Shown piece after piece: positions 47,895 to 59,984 of a stretch of DNA of 64,000 nt; position 1 is the stretch's first letter; every line of letters begins with the position of its first letter. The notes beneath the pieces were generated by a model. That model searched no databases. It saw only the letters and a program-made list of their open reading frames with translations, and had not been told where the DNA came from. The stretch spans positions 41,605,835 through 41,669,834 of the forward strand of contig CALNVZ010002974.1 of assembly GCA_940671915.1 (NCBI GenBank). The letters run 5' to 3'. Made by a program: the position numbers and the translations under genes. This stretch comes from Paracentrotus lividus. Lineage: Eukaryota > Echinodermata > Echinoidea > Camarodonta > Echinidae.

Positions 47895-48800
47895 CTGGCT
47901 CAAGCGACATTATGTTGCTCCGTTATTAATTTCTTGAATGTGTTTGTCACCGCCCTTTCACTTTCTGGGTCCTTGGGTATATCTTTGGACGCTCCCTCGC
48001 CCTCCCGGGATTTTTCTTCAAAGTTTGTCACCCCAGAAGATGGCCATCGTCATTTTTCTTATTTTTGGGGCCCTTTTTTGTTCACGCGACCCACCAAGGC
48101 CCCCTCAGTCCTACCCCAAGGAAACACGTTTGAGGTGGAGATTTGTTATTGTCTTTTAAATTAAATCTAGATTTATGGTTACAGGCTTGATTCTTTTGTC
48201 ATGGGGGGGGTCAAAATTTATTTTGATTTGGGGTTCAACATTCCTTGTATCAAACTCATTATTATATCATATTCTATCTTTCCTAAATTGTATTGTAAAA
48301 TCTCAACCAAACATAAATCAAAATAAAATATTATCAATAATGACTATTTACAGCCTTGTCATCAAGGCTAACAAAATTTAAGGGCAAATTATGATATTTA
48401 AGGGCTAAAGGGTTTTTTTATTTCTTTGTTTTCAGCATAAAGATGAAATAAACTATTCCAAATTTTCACCAATCTCGTTTTTTACTTCAACCCCTCCCCT
48501 AGACAAGAGACCTAAGCCTGTCCCCAGAAATATAGATTAAACTTAAGAAACTGTATATAATAAACAGTACACCTCAGTTGCGTTTCCCGGGGGGTAGGAC
48601 TGAGGGGGGGGGGGGCTTGATTTGGCCGGGAAAACAAAAGGGGGCCTCAAAATGAGAAAAAATGACAAAAAATGGGCATCACGGGGTGACAAAACTTTTT
48701 TGGAAAAAGGTCCACGTGAAGGGTTGGAGAATGTCCAAGATATAGCCAGTCCCAAAAAGAAAAGCAGGGACAACATATTCAAGAAATTAAGTCAGAGCAA
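47895..48800. repeat. Large inverted repeat with ~240-bp arms
   Basis: 47895-48140 and 48565-48800 are imperfect inverses (for example TTTGTCACCCC, CCTCAGTCCTACCCC and AATTTCTTGAAT). A third, shorter match lies at about 49195-49260. The family is unknown and no target duplication was seen. Confidence 0.55.
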
Positions 48801-49443
48801 AATCATCACGGTAGCTGTATAGCGGCAAAAAAATATTCCACCTTTATGACGACAGTGTAGATGAAATATGCTTTTTTTAATTTCTCAACCCTAATCAAGA
48901 CGAAGGGGTCGGGCAAATGTCCCCTACCACACTCTTTTACACTACATCTAACAACTCAATACATATTAGGGTGTTATAAGATGGTATTGTTTTTCTTGAG
49001 ATAGAAAAACATTACATTTTTAACACACTGTGGTCAAAAGGTTGGATTTTTCATTGATCCGCCACATAAATAATTTGATGTTTATTATTTATTTGTTTAT
49101 ATTGGATTTTTCCTAAACCATGACCGGGTATTGAATATATTAAAAAAAAAGTACTTCATCCACCACAATAACCATTCTGGCAACATTTTTTGCTTACCAA
49201 AGCCCCCTTGGTGCTATCCCATGAAACGCTTTTGAGGTGTAGAGTTGCTATTGGTCTTAAATCTAGGTTTTTAAAAAAATGGTTCTTGTTCTAAGCGAGA
49301 GGTTGAATTAAAAGAGTGACTGCGTAAAGAATATAAATAATAAAATATTCTCCAATTAAAACAGAGAGAGAGAAAAAAAACCTTTAACAATCAATTGTAT
49401 TATTTCTGCAATTTTTTTTTTTTCGTCTAAGAAATAACCATAG

Positions 49444-49606
49444 CAGTAGTGGATCCAGATTTTGAAATACGAGTTGGGCATCCCGAAAATTTGAGGAAGA
49501 GAAAGTGCAGGCGAAATTTTTCCAATTTTAACATATAGAGTCAATCTTTTTTTTTAATCATAGAAAGTTGTGCGCGTCTCCTGCGCCCCGTTTAGATCCG
49601 CCACTG
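49444..49606. mobile_element. hAT-type MITE, copy 2
   Basis: Ends CAGTAGTGGATCCAG and GATCCGCCACTG. The interior matches copy 1 at 44544 (TTTTAACATATAGAGTCAAT and GCGCGTCTCCTGCGCCCC-like text). Confidence 0.65.
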
Positions 49607-52600
49607 CCAGGTTCCCGCGAGAGTTGAGAAGGGGACAAACAAATTCAAGAAATTTAAGCTGGAGCAAAATGATGTGGGCTAGAGCAAAAATATAGAAATA
49701 ACAAATAAACAATAGTAATAATAATATAATACATACATACATAAAAAATAACAATAATAAAAAATAAATAATATCCAATACGCGTAAACTGTAAGTCTTT
49801 TGAATTCGTTGTATTTTTGAGGTAGATAAATTGCTCCAAAATGATAATAAAAATATAGAAATACCATTTTGTTACATTTTAAAAGTGTTTAGATACGTTC
49901 ATACCTTTGTACTTCACAGAAAACAATTACATGTATATTTCAAGTCGAAAATTGTTTATATTTCATTATACCGAATAGTTACTTTTACATGTAAATATAG
50001 CACTTAACAGGGAGGGAAAACTACTGAGCACAAAACAGAATAAGCTTTAATCATTTTATTCGATAACACAAAGCGCCCCCATTTGGTGACATAAGGATAT
50101 TGAGGTAAAAAACATACGCCCCCATTTGGTGACTGAGGAAAATTGAGTAAAAAAACATATAAACAAAAGTTCTGCGTTGGTCGGACGCACTTCGAACTAT
50201 GAAGGAACGTTCACCCAAAGCGCTAAACGATCAAGTAGCGATGCCCAGCGCCTTCACAGCGTTTTTATAAGAACGCTGTTACACGCAGAAAATTTTGAAC
50301 ATGTTCAAAATCAAAAATTGACCTCAGCGTTCCTCTGCGTTTCTTTCGCGTATACCAACGAAAAGCAAACGCTTTCCTACGTTAATTTGCCTAGCGATTT
50401 TCGAACGACAGTCGCGCTCATGAACTTACGCGAAAATGCATTAACATTCCACCTACGTCGGGCAATCGTTACTCAAAACGCACATGTTTGGCGTTTCCTA
50501 ACGTTCTTTAACACGTCTAAAAACGCTAGGCATAAGTTGGGCATCGCTGTTCAGTCGTTGCTAACGCTAGGCAATCGTTAGGTGGACGCTAAGCACGCGC
50601 AGTCATCGTTACACTGACGCTATTTATTCGCTTCTCAGTCGTTTAGAGCTCATTAAAAATTCCATTTTGGGCAGGAAAATGGAGCGTTCTTGAGCGTATT
50701 TTGGACATAGTCAAATTTCGAGTGAAAATCGTGAACGCTAGACACACGTTACCTCAGCACGCTCTAGTGTGAGGGCACCATTAGCCCCACTCTTGCACAA
50801 TCCGAAATTGACATATTCGCAAACAATGCGTCGCGTTCATTCCAAGCGTAAAGATGTAACACACAAAATTGGTACCAAAAGATGCAGGAGGAGTTACTCT
50901 TTCAGAATATGTATAATTTCTAATGATTTTTTCTAGGTGTCTAGTTTTTTCTGACTCACTCGGTATAATCATATAACATTCCTCTCTTCTTCAGAGGCTA
51001 TACGTATGCCCTCTTTTCAATTTAATCGCTACAGCTGTTTCAAACAAACTAGGCACATAAGGCTACAAATACCAGTTTCGGGCACTTTTACAATTTTCTG
51101 AATAATAATTGTTCAGAGAATTTTCAGCATATTTCTTACGTCATTATGGTCCCTTTTTAAGCCTCAATTATACCTTTTCCCCCTCGCATAAGGCTACAAA
51201 TACCCTGTCTCTGGTCACTATTAGGCCTGTTCCGAAATGTTTCAGCTGCGCTTCGCGCTCGAAGAAATATAGCCCTAACTGTAAAAATACATCAATGAGT
51301 TGGCATTACGTAATGATGGGCTCCTTGAGAACAGTCCCTCCCCCAATAAGGCTACCCTCTTTCAGATCCCTTTTTTTAGCTCGCATAATAAATATTGAAC
51401 TCGAATTCGTCTATTTACATGCATTTGTGTTATGTTGGCATGACATTACTATGGTCTCTCATTTATAAACCAGTATTATTCTTTCCCTGTTTCGCGCTCA
51501 CATAAGGCTGTCAATTCCTTGTTTCAGGTATTAATATTGTTGACAAAAAAAAGATATATATTATAATGTTATAAACTCTAACTTTAATTTGTTAATATGT
51601 GTGTTATGTATTGTCATTACATCATGATGGTCCCCCTTTTCAAATGACCCTTCCCCGTTTCGTGCTCGCAACGGCTACAAAATACCCTGTTTCAGGTCAC
51701 TATTATTGAGAAAATTTCAGCTCGCGCTTCACGCTCGCACACATATATATATATTATATATGTTATGTGTGTGTGTGTGTGTGTGGTGTGTGTTGTGTGT
51801 GTTGTGTTGTGTGTGTGTGTGTGTGTGTGTGTATTGGCATTACATCATGATGGTCCCCCCTTTCATTACGAGTGACCCCTCCCCTTGTTTTGCGCACGCA
51901 TAAGGCTGCAAAAATATTCTGTTTCTGGTCACTTTATTGAGAAAATTTTCAGCTCGGCTTCGCGCTCGCATAATATAATGCTAAATGAAATTCGTTCATA
52001 TTTATATAATTATGTATGTGAGTATAACTGCCATTACATCATGATGCCCTCCCCCCCCGCCCCCCCCCCCTTAGAATAATCGACACTACGATCATACTCC
52101 ATTGTATGTGTCACATTGAAAAGGTGAAATATCGACGATCACCCCAATCGCCCAAAACATATCGACAACCTTGATCCATGGTGTCAAATTACCCATGGAA
52201 GCTCGCCACTTCACTGTCTTTGGAGGCGTCCATGATCATGCACATTTTTTTCCCATGCGCTACACAATATTTAAGAAATCATCCATGAAGCTTAGGATTG
52301 TTCTAGTGCTTATATACAATTTATACAATTGAAAAGCTTTTTGCGACCATCGATATGGTGTGTGCTGCTCGATGTTCCGAATGTTCGTTAACTTTGTGAA
52401 CCCATGAAACAAGGAACCCTAGGCTTATTTCCTTTTTGGACAATCAACCTTCGGAACAAAAGATTTTTAACCGATTTGGTGCCCATTTCACTCGCTTTAG
52501 CATCCGTCATTGTTGTTGTTTCAGCATTTTAAGCAACTTGATACGCTCTTGTGATGTTATAAGATGACAGTTTTCGCCACCTTTAGTGAAAGAATGAAAG

Positions 52601-53287
52601 ACTGAGTGGATACTTTAGCTACTGTCATACATCATCGAACACAATCACATTCGACCATGAAAGCCGTAAAAGAATTCACTCAGTCTAGTACCCTCTTCTT
52701 AAAACTTGCAAAAACTTAATTTTGTATCTATCTTTTTCGATTGCAATTTGTAGCAGAGGAATGGTGCCATTGCTGAGGTATGGAGTTATTATTTAATCTC
52801 CAGTTACAAATAACTTCTCATAATAAATGACTTGGAGCTCTAGAATTGGATTAACTTTGAATGATTATCTTGGCCTACTCTTTATTGAAATGGACATACA
52901 TAATCACGAATGGCGCCATTTCTCACTGTGAATGCACACGCACAATGAAGCTCAAAGACGATGGACAAAAGCAAAAATCCCGGGCAACCTAATACACATC
53001 CTTTGTCACACTGAAGTAGTTATTAAAAATGTCCTTTCCCTTTTTAAAACATAGTAGGCTACAAACTGTGCTACAAACGGGCTTTGGTCGGGATGGCACT
53101 CATTACTTTTCGAAATCCTATTAAATACCATGCTAATCTATTCATAAATAGTCCTCGTTACGTTCACTTCGTCTGTATATCGTACGCAATCCATTGTTGC
53201 AGACAAAGTTCATTTGACATCGTCCGCAGCACGTCAAACCTGTTCCAAAAAGTGTCATCGTATATCTAGGACGAACATCAAATGCGT

Positions 53288-53507
53288 TTAAAGTACGTTG
53301 TCGCTGCGTTTAATTTCAGAATGGGAAACCAGCCCGATTTTTTGTAACATGTTATAAAAAAATCGGGGACCCATCCGTCCAAGATCCTTCATGAAATTCG
53401 TAAACGGATCGTTATCAGTCTCTACCACGTCCACTCCTTTCGGAGATACTTTCAATTTCAAGAACGTAATGAGAACGAGCACTGCGTGATCAGGCCTATA
53501 TTCCCTA
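53288..53507 (-). CDS. Unassigned protein-like reading frame (possible exon)
   Basis: The minus-strand frame stays open from the border of a MITE fragment (53508) to TAA at 53288. It includes REYRPDHAVLVLITFLKLKV, VETDNDPFTNFMKDLGRMG and RFFYNMLQKIGLVSHSEIKR. Composition looks protein-like rather than AT-driven, but I recognise no family. No neighbouring exon with matching splice sites was established. An identical frame exists at 58116-58335 in the duplicate. Confidence 0.25.
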
Positions 53508-53660
53508 ATGCTGCAGTCACACAGACACTTACGTATAGTTACGTTTTTGTTTTTTTTAACCTAATTTCATATTCTATTGCATCATTTCTTATGCTTTCCT
53601 TTGTTTTATTGGATGAACGATATTATCTGTATTTCCACTGATGATTATGACGGGAAGGCA
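53508..53660. mobile_element. Truncated copy of the ATGCTGCAGTCACAC MITE
   Basis: It begins ATGCTGCAGTCACACAGAC like the element at 14559-14738 and shares its next ~120 bases loosely, including TATTTCCACTGATGATTATG. The right end is missing. It is repeated at 58336. Confidence 0.55.
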
Positions 53661-54853
53661 TCCGTGGGGATCCGCAAAAAAAAACAAAACAAAACAAAAA
53701 AATTTTCCATACAATTCATTTCAAATGGGATAAAAAACAACACCTGCACGTTATGCATTTTTGTTTATTTACTGTAGACCATCGTGAGAAAAACAGCTAT
53801 AGAAACATGTTTTGGGGAATGATTGGGGGATTTGATAAATATTGTTTCCAAAGAATTTATTCAAATGGAGACAAAAAAGAGCACCCCATGCACGAACGAA
53901 CATTACGAAACGTCTTCCATTTTTTACTTACGCATGTTGGATTTCAGCAAACGCAGATATTGAGGATAAAAGCAAGCTCCGAACCAGGTGGTGCCATCGA
54001 TCAGACTTGAATTGAATTTGAACTGTCCTATTCAATGTTCCCTTTGGACCCCCACTACATATGGTCACGCGAGGGTTGTCAAAATGAAGACATTTTACAA
54101 CAAAGATGAGGCTTGCAAATATTCAGCACTGCAAGTACATTGTATTCAGGTATTTGGAGCTCACCTGACTTTATTATGGTACGTCTGTCAAAGTGCACGA
54201 GGAAAATAGAACATGAAATAGAATTCAGCAGACGGGAAAAGAAATGATACACCTGGATTATTTGAATTTTAGTACACGAGATATACAATGTATAGGGTCA
54301 ACCTCTGTATACTGCAAAAAATGAGCGGTGTTAAATCTTACACAACGGGTGTTAAATTTAATAAAGGACCATAACCACTGGTAGGGGCCTAACAGAGACA
54401 GTTTTCGTGTTAAAATATATCACTTGACACTGCAGGGTGTTATTTTAAATTATTTTTTTTTGTATTAGAAATTAAGATTTTTTTTTTTGTCCTTGAGCAA
54501 ATATTAGAAGAAAAAAAAAGAAGAAGAAGAAGAAACGAAAAGAAAATTGTGCATTATAAGGAACCCAAACTCCTAATTTTCATCATAAATACAATAAATA
54601 AATCATAATAAATTCATAAAAATATTTTATAAAATGATTTTCGGTATGAAATGCAGGAATTTTGAAGGCCCACACAAAATCAGTTTCAAGGCGGGTCACA
54701 CAAATGAAGCACTAAAAAGCCTTTCAATGATTGGCCTGCGTCCTAAGATTCTGATATTTTATGAAATATTGGATGTATTATGCTTGTAAACGTCCACTGA
54801 AAAGTGGAAGGGGGCTGTATTACAAAGCTTTTAATACACGTCATAGTTGGACG

Positions 54854-54878
54854 NNNNNNNNNNNNNNNNNNNNNNNNN
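54854..54878. other. 25-N assembly gap
   Basis: Twenty-five Ns lie between the end of copy 1 and the start of copy 2 of the 4.8-kb repeat. The size looks like a scaffolder's placeholder rather than a measured gap. Confidence 0.95.
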
Positions 54879-57800
54879 ACACAAAGCGCCCCCATTTGGC
54901 TGACATAAGGATATTGAGGTAAAAAACATACGCCCCCATTTGGTGACATGAGGGATTGAGTAAAAAAACATATAAACAAAGTTCTTGCGTTGGTCGGACG
55001 CACTTTTCGAACTATGACAGGACGTTCACCCCAAAGCCGCTAAACGATCAAGTAGCGACTGCCCAGCGCTTTCACGCGTTTTTTATAAGAACGCTGTTAC
55101 ACGCAGAAAATTTTGAACATGTTCAAAATCAAAAATTACCTCAGCGTTCCTCTGCGTTTCTTTGCGCTATACCAACGAAAAGCAAAAACGCTTTTCCACG
55201 TTAATTTGCTAGCGATTTTCGAACGACAGTCGCGCTCAATGAACTTACGTCGAAAATGCATTAACATTCCACCTACGTCGGGCAACGTTACTCAAAACGC
55301 ACATGTTTGGCGTTTTCCTAACGTTTCTTTAACACGTCTAAAACGCTGGCATAAGCTTGGGCATCGCTGTTCAGTCGTTGCTAACGCTAGGCAATCGTTA
55401 GGTGGGACGCTAAGCACGCCGCAGTCATCGTTACACGTGACGCTATTTATTCGCCTCTCAGTCGTTTAGAGCCTCATAAAAATCCATTTTGGGCAGGAAA
55501 ATTGGAGCGTTCTTGAGCGTATTTTGGACATAGTCAAATTTCGAGTGAAAATCGTGACGCTAGACACACGTTACCTCAGCACGCCTCTAGTGTGAGGGCA
55601 CCATTAGGCCCACTCTTTGCACAATCGAAATTGACATATTCGCAACAATGCGCTCCTCGCGTTCATCCAAGCGTAAAGATGTAACACACAAAATTGGTAC
55701 CAAAAGTGCAGGAGGAGTACTCTTTCAGAATATGTATAATTTCTAATGATTTTTTTCTAGGTGTCTAGTTTTTTCTGGACTCACTCGGGTATTTCATATA
55801 ACAGTTCCTCTCTTCTTCAGAGGCTATACGTATGCCCTCTTTTCAATTTAATCGCTACAGCTGTTTCAAGCAAACTAGGCTACATAAGGCTACAAATACC
55901 AGTTTCGGGTCACTTTTTACAATTTTCTGAATAATTGTTCAGAGAATTTTCAAGCATATTTCTTACGTCATTAATGGTCCTTTTTAAGCCTCAATTATAC
56001 CTTTTCCCCCTTCGCATAAGTGCTCAATATACCCTGTCTCTGGCACTATTAGGCCTGTTCCGAAATGTTTCAGGCTGGCGCTTCGGCTCGAAGAATATAG
56101 CCCTAACTGTAAAAAACATTCATGAGTGCATTTACGTAATGATGGGCTCCTTTTGAACAGTCCCTCCCCCAAATAAGGCTACCCTCTTTCAGATCCCTTT
56201 TTTTTAGCTCGCATAATAAATATTGAACTCGAATTCGTCTTTTTTACATGCATTTGTGTATGTGGCATGACTTACTATGGTCTCTCTATTTATAAACCAG
56301 TATTATTCTTTCCTGTTTCGCGCTCACATAAGGCTGTCAATACCTTGTTTCAGGTATTAATATTGTTGACAAAAAAAAAGATATATATTATAATGTTATA
56401 ACTCTAACTTTAATTTGTTAATATGTGTGTTATGTATTGTCATTACATCATGATGGTCCCCCTTTTCAAAATGACCCCTTCCCCGTTTCGTGCTCGCAAC
56501 GGCTACAAAATACCCTGTTTCAGGTCACTATTATTGAGAAATTTCAGCTCGCGCTTCCACGCTCGCACACATATATTATATATATTATGTATATGTGTGT
56601 GTGTGTGTGTGTGTGTGGTGGTGTGTGTGTGTTGTGTGTGTGTGTGTGTGTGTGTGTATTGGCATTACAATCATGATGGTCCCCCTTTCATTAACGAGTG
56701 ACCCCTCCCCTTGTTTTGCGCACGCATAAGGCTGCAAAAATATTCTGTTTCTGGTCACTTTTATTGAGAAAATTTCAGCTCGGGCTTCGCTGCTCGCATA
56801 ATATAATGCTAAATGAAATTCGTTCATATTTATTATTATATGTATGTTGAGTATAACTGCCATTACATCATTGATGCCCTCCCCCCCCCGCCCCCCCCCT
56901 TTAGAATAATCGACACTACGATCATACTCCATTGTATGTGTCACATTGAAAAGTGAAATATCGACGATCACCCCAATCGCCAAACATATCGACAACCTTG
57001 ATCCATGGTGTCGAATTACCCATTGGAAGCTCGCCACTCACTGTCTTTGGGAGGCATCCATGATCATGACACATTTTTTTTCCCATGCGCTACACAATAT
57101 TTAAGAAATCATCCATGAAGCTTAGGATTGTTCTAGTGCTTATATACAATTTATACAATTGAAAAGCTTTTTGCGACCATCGATATGGTGTGTGCTGCTC
57201 GATGTTCCGAATGTTCGTTAACTTTGTGAACCCATGAAACAAGGAACCTAGGCTTATTTCCTTTTTGGACAATCAACCTTCGGAACAAAAGATTTTTAAC
57301 CGATTTGGTGCCCATTTCACTCGCTTTAGCATCCGTCATGTTGTTGTTTCAGCATTTTAAGCAACTTGATACGCTCGGTGATGTTATAAGATGACAGTTT
57401 TCGCCACCTTTAGTGAAAGAATGAAAGACTGAGTGGATACTTTAGCTACTGTCATACATCATCGAACACAATCACATTCGACCATGAAAGCCGTAAAAGA
57501 ATTCACTCAGTCTAGTACCTCTTCTTAAAACTTGCAAAAACTTAATTTTGTATCTATCTTTTTCGATTGCAATTTGTAGCAGAGGAATGGTGCCATTGCT
57601 GAGGTATGGAGTTATTATTTAATCTCCAGTTACAAATAACTTCTCATAATAATATGACTTGGAGCTCTAGAATTGGATTATCTTTGAATGATTATCTTGG
57701 CCTACTCTTTATTGAAATGGACATACATAATCACGAATGGCGCCATTTCTCACTGTGAATGCACACGCACAATGAAGCTCAACAGACGAGTGGACAAAAG

Positions 57801-59653
57801 CAAAAATCCCGGACAACCTAATACACATCCTTTGTCACACTGAAGTAGTTATTAAAACGTCCTTTCCCTTTTTAAAACATAGTAGGCTACAAACTGTGGC
57901 TACAAACGGTTTGGTCGGGATGGCACTCATTACTTTTCGAAATCCTATTAAATACCATGCTAATCTATTCATAAATAGTCCTCGTTACGTTCACTTCGTC
58001 TGTATATCGTACGCAATCCATTGTTGCAGACAAAGTTCATTTGACATCGTCCGCAGCACGTCAAACCTGTTCCAAAAAGTGTCATCGTATATCTAGGACG
58101 AACATCCAAATGCGTTTAAAGTACGTTGTCGCTGCGTTTAATTTCAGAATGGGAAACCAGCCCGATTTTTTGTAACATGTTATAAAAAAATCGGGGACCC
58201 ATCCGTCCAAGATCCTTCATGAAATTCGTAAACGGATCGTTATCAGTCTCTACCACGTCCACTCCTTTCGGAGATACTTTCAATTTCAAGAACGTAATGA
58301 GAACGAGCACTGCGTGATCAGGCCTATATTCCCTAATGCTGCAGTCACACAGACACTTACGTATAGTTACGTTTTTGTTTTTTTTAACCTAATTTCATAT
58401 TCTATTGCATCATTTCTTATGCTTTCCTTTGTTTTATTGGATGAACGATATTATCTTATTTCCACTGATGATTATGACGGGAAGGCATCCGTGGGGATCC
58501 GCAAAAAAAAACAAAACAAAAAAAATTTTCCATACAATTATTTCAAATGGGATAAAAACAACACCTGCACGTTATGCATTTTTGTTTATTACTGTAGACC
58601 ATCGTGAGAAAAAACAGCTATAGAAACATGTTTTGGGGAATGATTGGGGATTTGATAAATATTGTTTCCAAAGAATTTATTCAAATGGAGACAAAAAAGA
58701 GCACCCCATGCACGAACGAACATTACGAAACGTCTTCCATTTTTTACTTACGCATGTTGGATTTCAGCAAACGCAGATATTGAGGATAAAAGCAAGCTCC
58801 GAACCAGGTGGTGCCATCGATCAGACTTGAATTGAATTTGAACTGTCCTATTCAATGTTCCCTTTGGACCCCCACTACATATGGTCACGCGAGGGTTGTC
58901 AAAATGAAGACATTTTCAACAAAGATGAGGCTTGCAAATATTCAGCACTGCAAGTACATTGTATTCAGGTATTTGGAGCTCACCTGACTTTATTATGGTA
59001 CGTCTGTCAAAGTGCACGAGGAAAATAGAAATGAAATAGAATTCAGCAGACGGGAAAAGAAATGATACACCTGGATTATTTTAATTTTAGTACACGAGAT
59101 ATACAATGTATAGGGTCAACCTCTGTATACTGCAAAAATGAGCGGTGTTAAATCTTACACAACGGTGTTAAATTTAATAAAGGACCATAACCACTGGTAG
59201 GGCCTAACAGAGACAGTTTTCGTGTTAAAATATATTCACTTGACACTGCAGGGTGTTATTTAATTATTTTTTTTGTATTAGAAATTAAGATTTTTTTTTT
59301 GTCCTTGAGCGAAATATTAGAAGAAAAAAAAAGAAGAAGAAGAAGAAACGAAAAGAAAATTGTGCATTATAAGGAACCCAAACTCCTAATTTTCATCTAA
59401 ATACAATAAATAAATCATAAAATATTTTTATAAAATGATTTTCGGTATGAAATGCAGGAATTTTGAAGGCCCACACAAATCAGTTTCAAGGGCGGGTCAC
59501 ACAAATGAAGCACTAAAAAGCCTTTCAATGATTGGCCTGCTCCTAAGATTCTGATATTTTATGAAAATATGGATGTATTATGCTTGTAAACGTCCACTGA
59601 AAAGTGGAAGGGGGCTGTATTACAAAGCTTTTAATACACGTCATAGTTGGACG
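54879..59653. repeat. 4.8-kb direct repeat, copy 2 (starts at the gap)
   Basis: Collinear with 50066-54853 from first to last base. Differences are mostly one-base insertions and deletions, many in homopolymers, and are dense before about 57090 and rare after. The MULE-like units, TG microsatellite and unassigned frame of copy 1 are all repeated here. Past 59653 the sequence continues beyond where copy 1 stopped. Confidence 0.9.
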
Positions 59654-59984
59654 CTTTACAAACCAATGTGAAGCGTTATCTGATTCCATTCTCTAAGGAG
59701 TATACCCAGATATACGCGTAGCTCGGGCGAGACGAATGGCGCGCTGCAAAGTGGATCAAGGGGGAAAAAAGTTGACGCTGCAAGAGCTCGAGCTGGAATC
59801 TAACATCGAGCTCCATGATATATGCATGTTGGGACCGCCAAAGTAGCTCGACCTCCTTTCATGGCAGCATTTTTTGGACCCCCTCCAAACTTGTGAGGAA
59901 CAATAAAAAAATAACTGCTTTCTTTTTCGGGCAAATACATCCATGTAATGAACCTGAAATCGTGTTTTGAGCGTGAGAAGATCG
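59654..59984. other. Unique spacer, no confident gene
   Basis: GC-richer than its surroundings near 59715-59880. A 36-codon plus-strand frame from ATG 59736 (MARCKVDQGGKKLTLQELEL to the stop before 59850) has no known match. No splice support was seen. Confidence 0.35.

Larger units (their letters stand above)
46340..50780. mobile_element. 4.4-kb PIF/Harbinger-like non-autonomous element
   Basis: TTA on both sides (46337-46339 and 50781-50783). The ends are AGGTGCCCTCACACTA and its inverse. Subterminal parts of about 300-600 bases are rich in AACG/CGTT words (ACGCTAGG, GAACGTT). The middle is a patchwork of smaller repeats (46920, 47895, 49444) with no transposase recognised. Confidence 0.55.
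45359..50963. mobile_element. 5.6-kb mariner-type foldback element carrying nested insertions
   Basis: TA at 45357-45358 and 50964-50965. Left end CCGAGTGTGTCAGAAAAAAA, right end the inverse with CTGACTCACTCGG. The inner arms include AGACACCTAG, TTTGGTACCA and TTTACGCTTGGATGAAC with inverses on the right near 50830-50870. Most of its length is the insertion at 46340-50780. No transposase was seen. Confidence 0.65.
44790..52175. mobile_element. MULE-like repeat-bearing element, copy 2, split by a mariner-type insertion
   Basis: The left part (44790-45356) matches 11140-11660 in order: ATCCCCC/GGGGGGAT ends, AATCATCCCC, a segment with TTTTGCAGTC, then AATCCACGATGGT. The right part (50966-52175) has the same ~200-base units with GCTTCGCGCTCG cores and CATTACATCATGATGGTCC linkers. 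It ends in ATCGACGATCACCCCAATCG and CATATCGACAACC. The middle is the element at 45359-50963. The right part recurs at about 55795-57000 in the duplicated block. Confidence 0.55.
50066..54853. repeat. 4.8-kb direct repeat, copy 1 (ends at a gap)
   Basis: It starts ACACAAAGCGCCCCCATTTG and runs to CATAGTTGGACG, directly before the N gap. The same sequence fills 54879-59653. It contains the right ends of the elements at 46340, 45359 and 44790, then about 2.7 kb of otherwise unplaced DNA. Confidence 0.9.

Noticed and set aside
59736-59850. 36-codon plus-strand frame rich in Leu and Glu
   Set aside because: Too short, with no homology, splice or poly(A) support.
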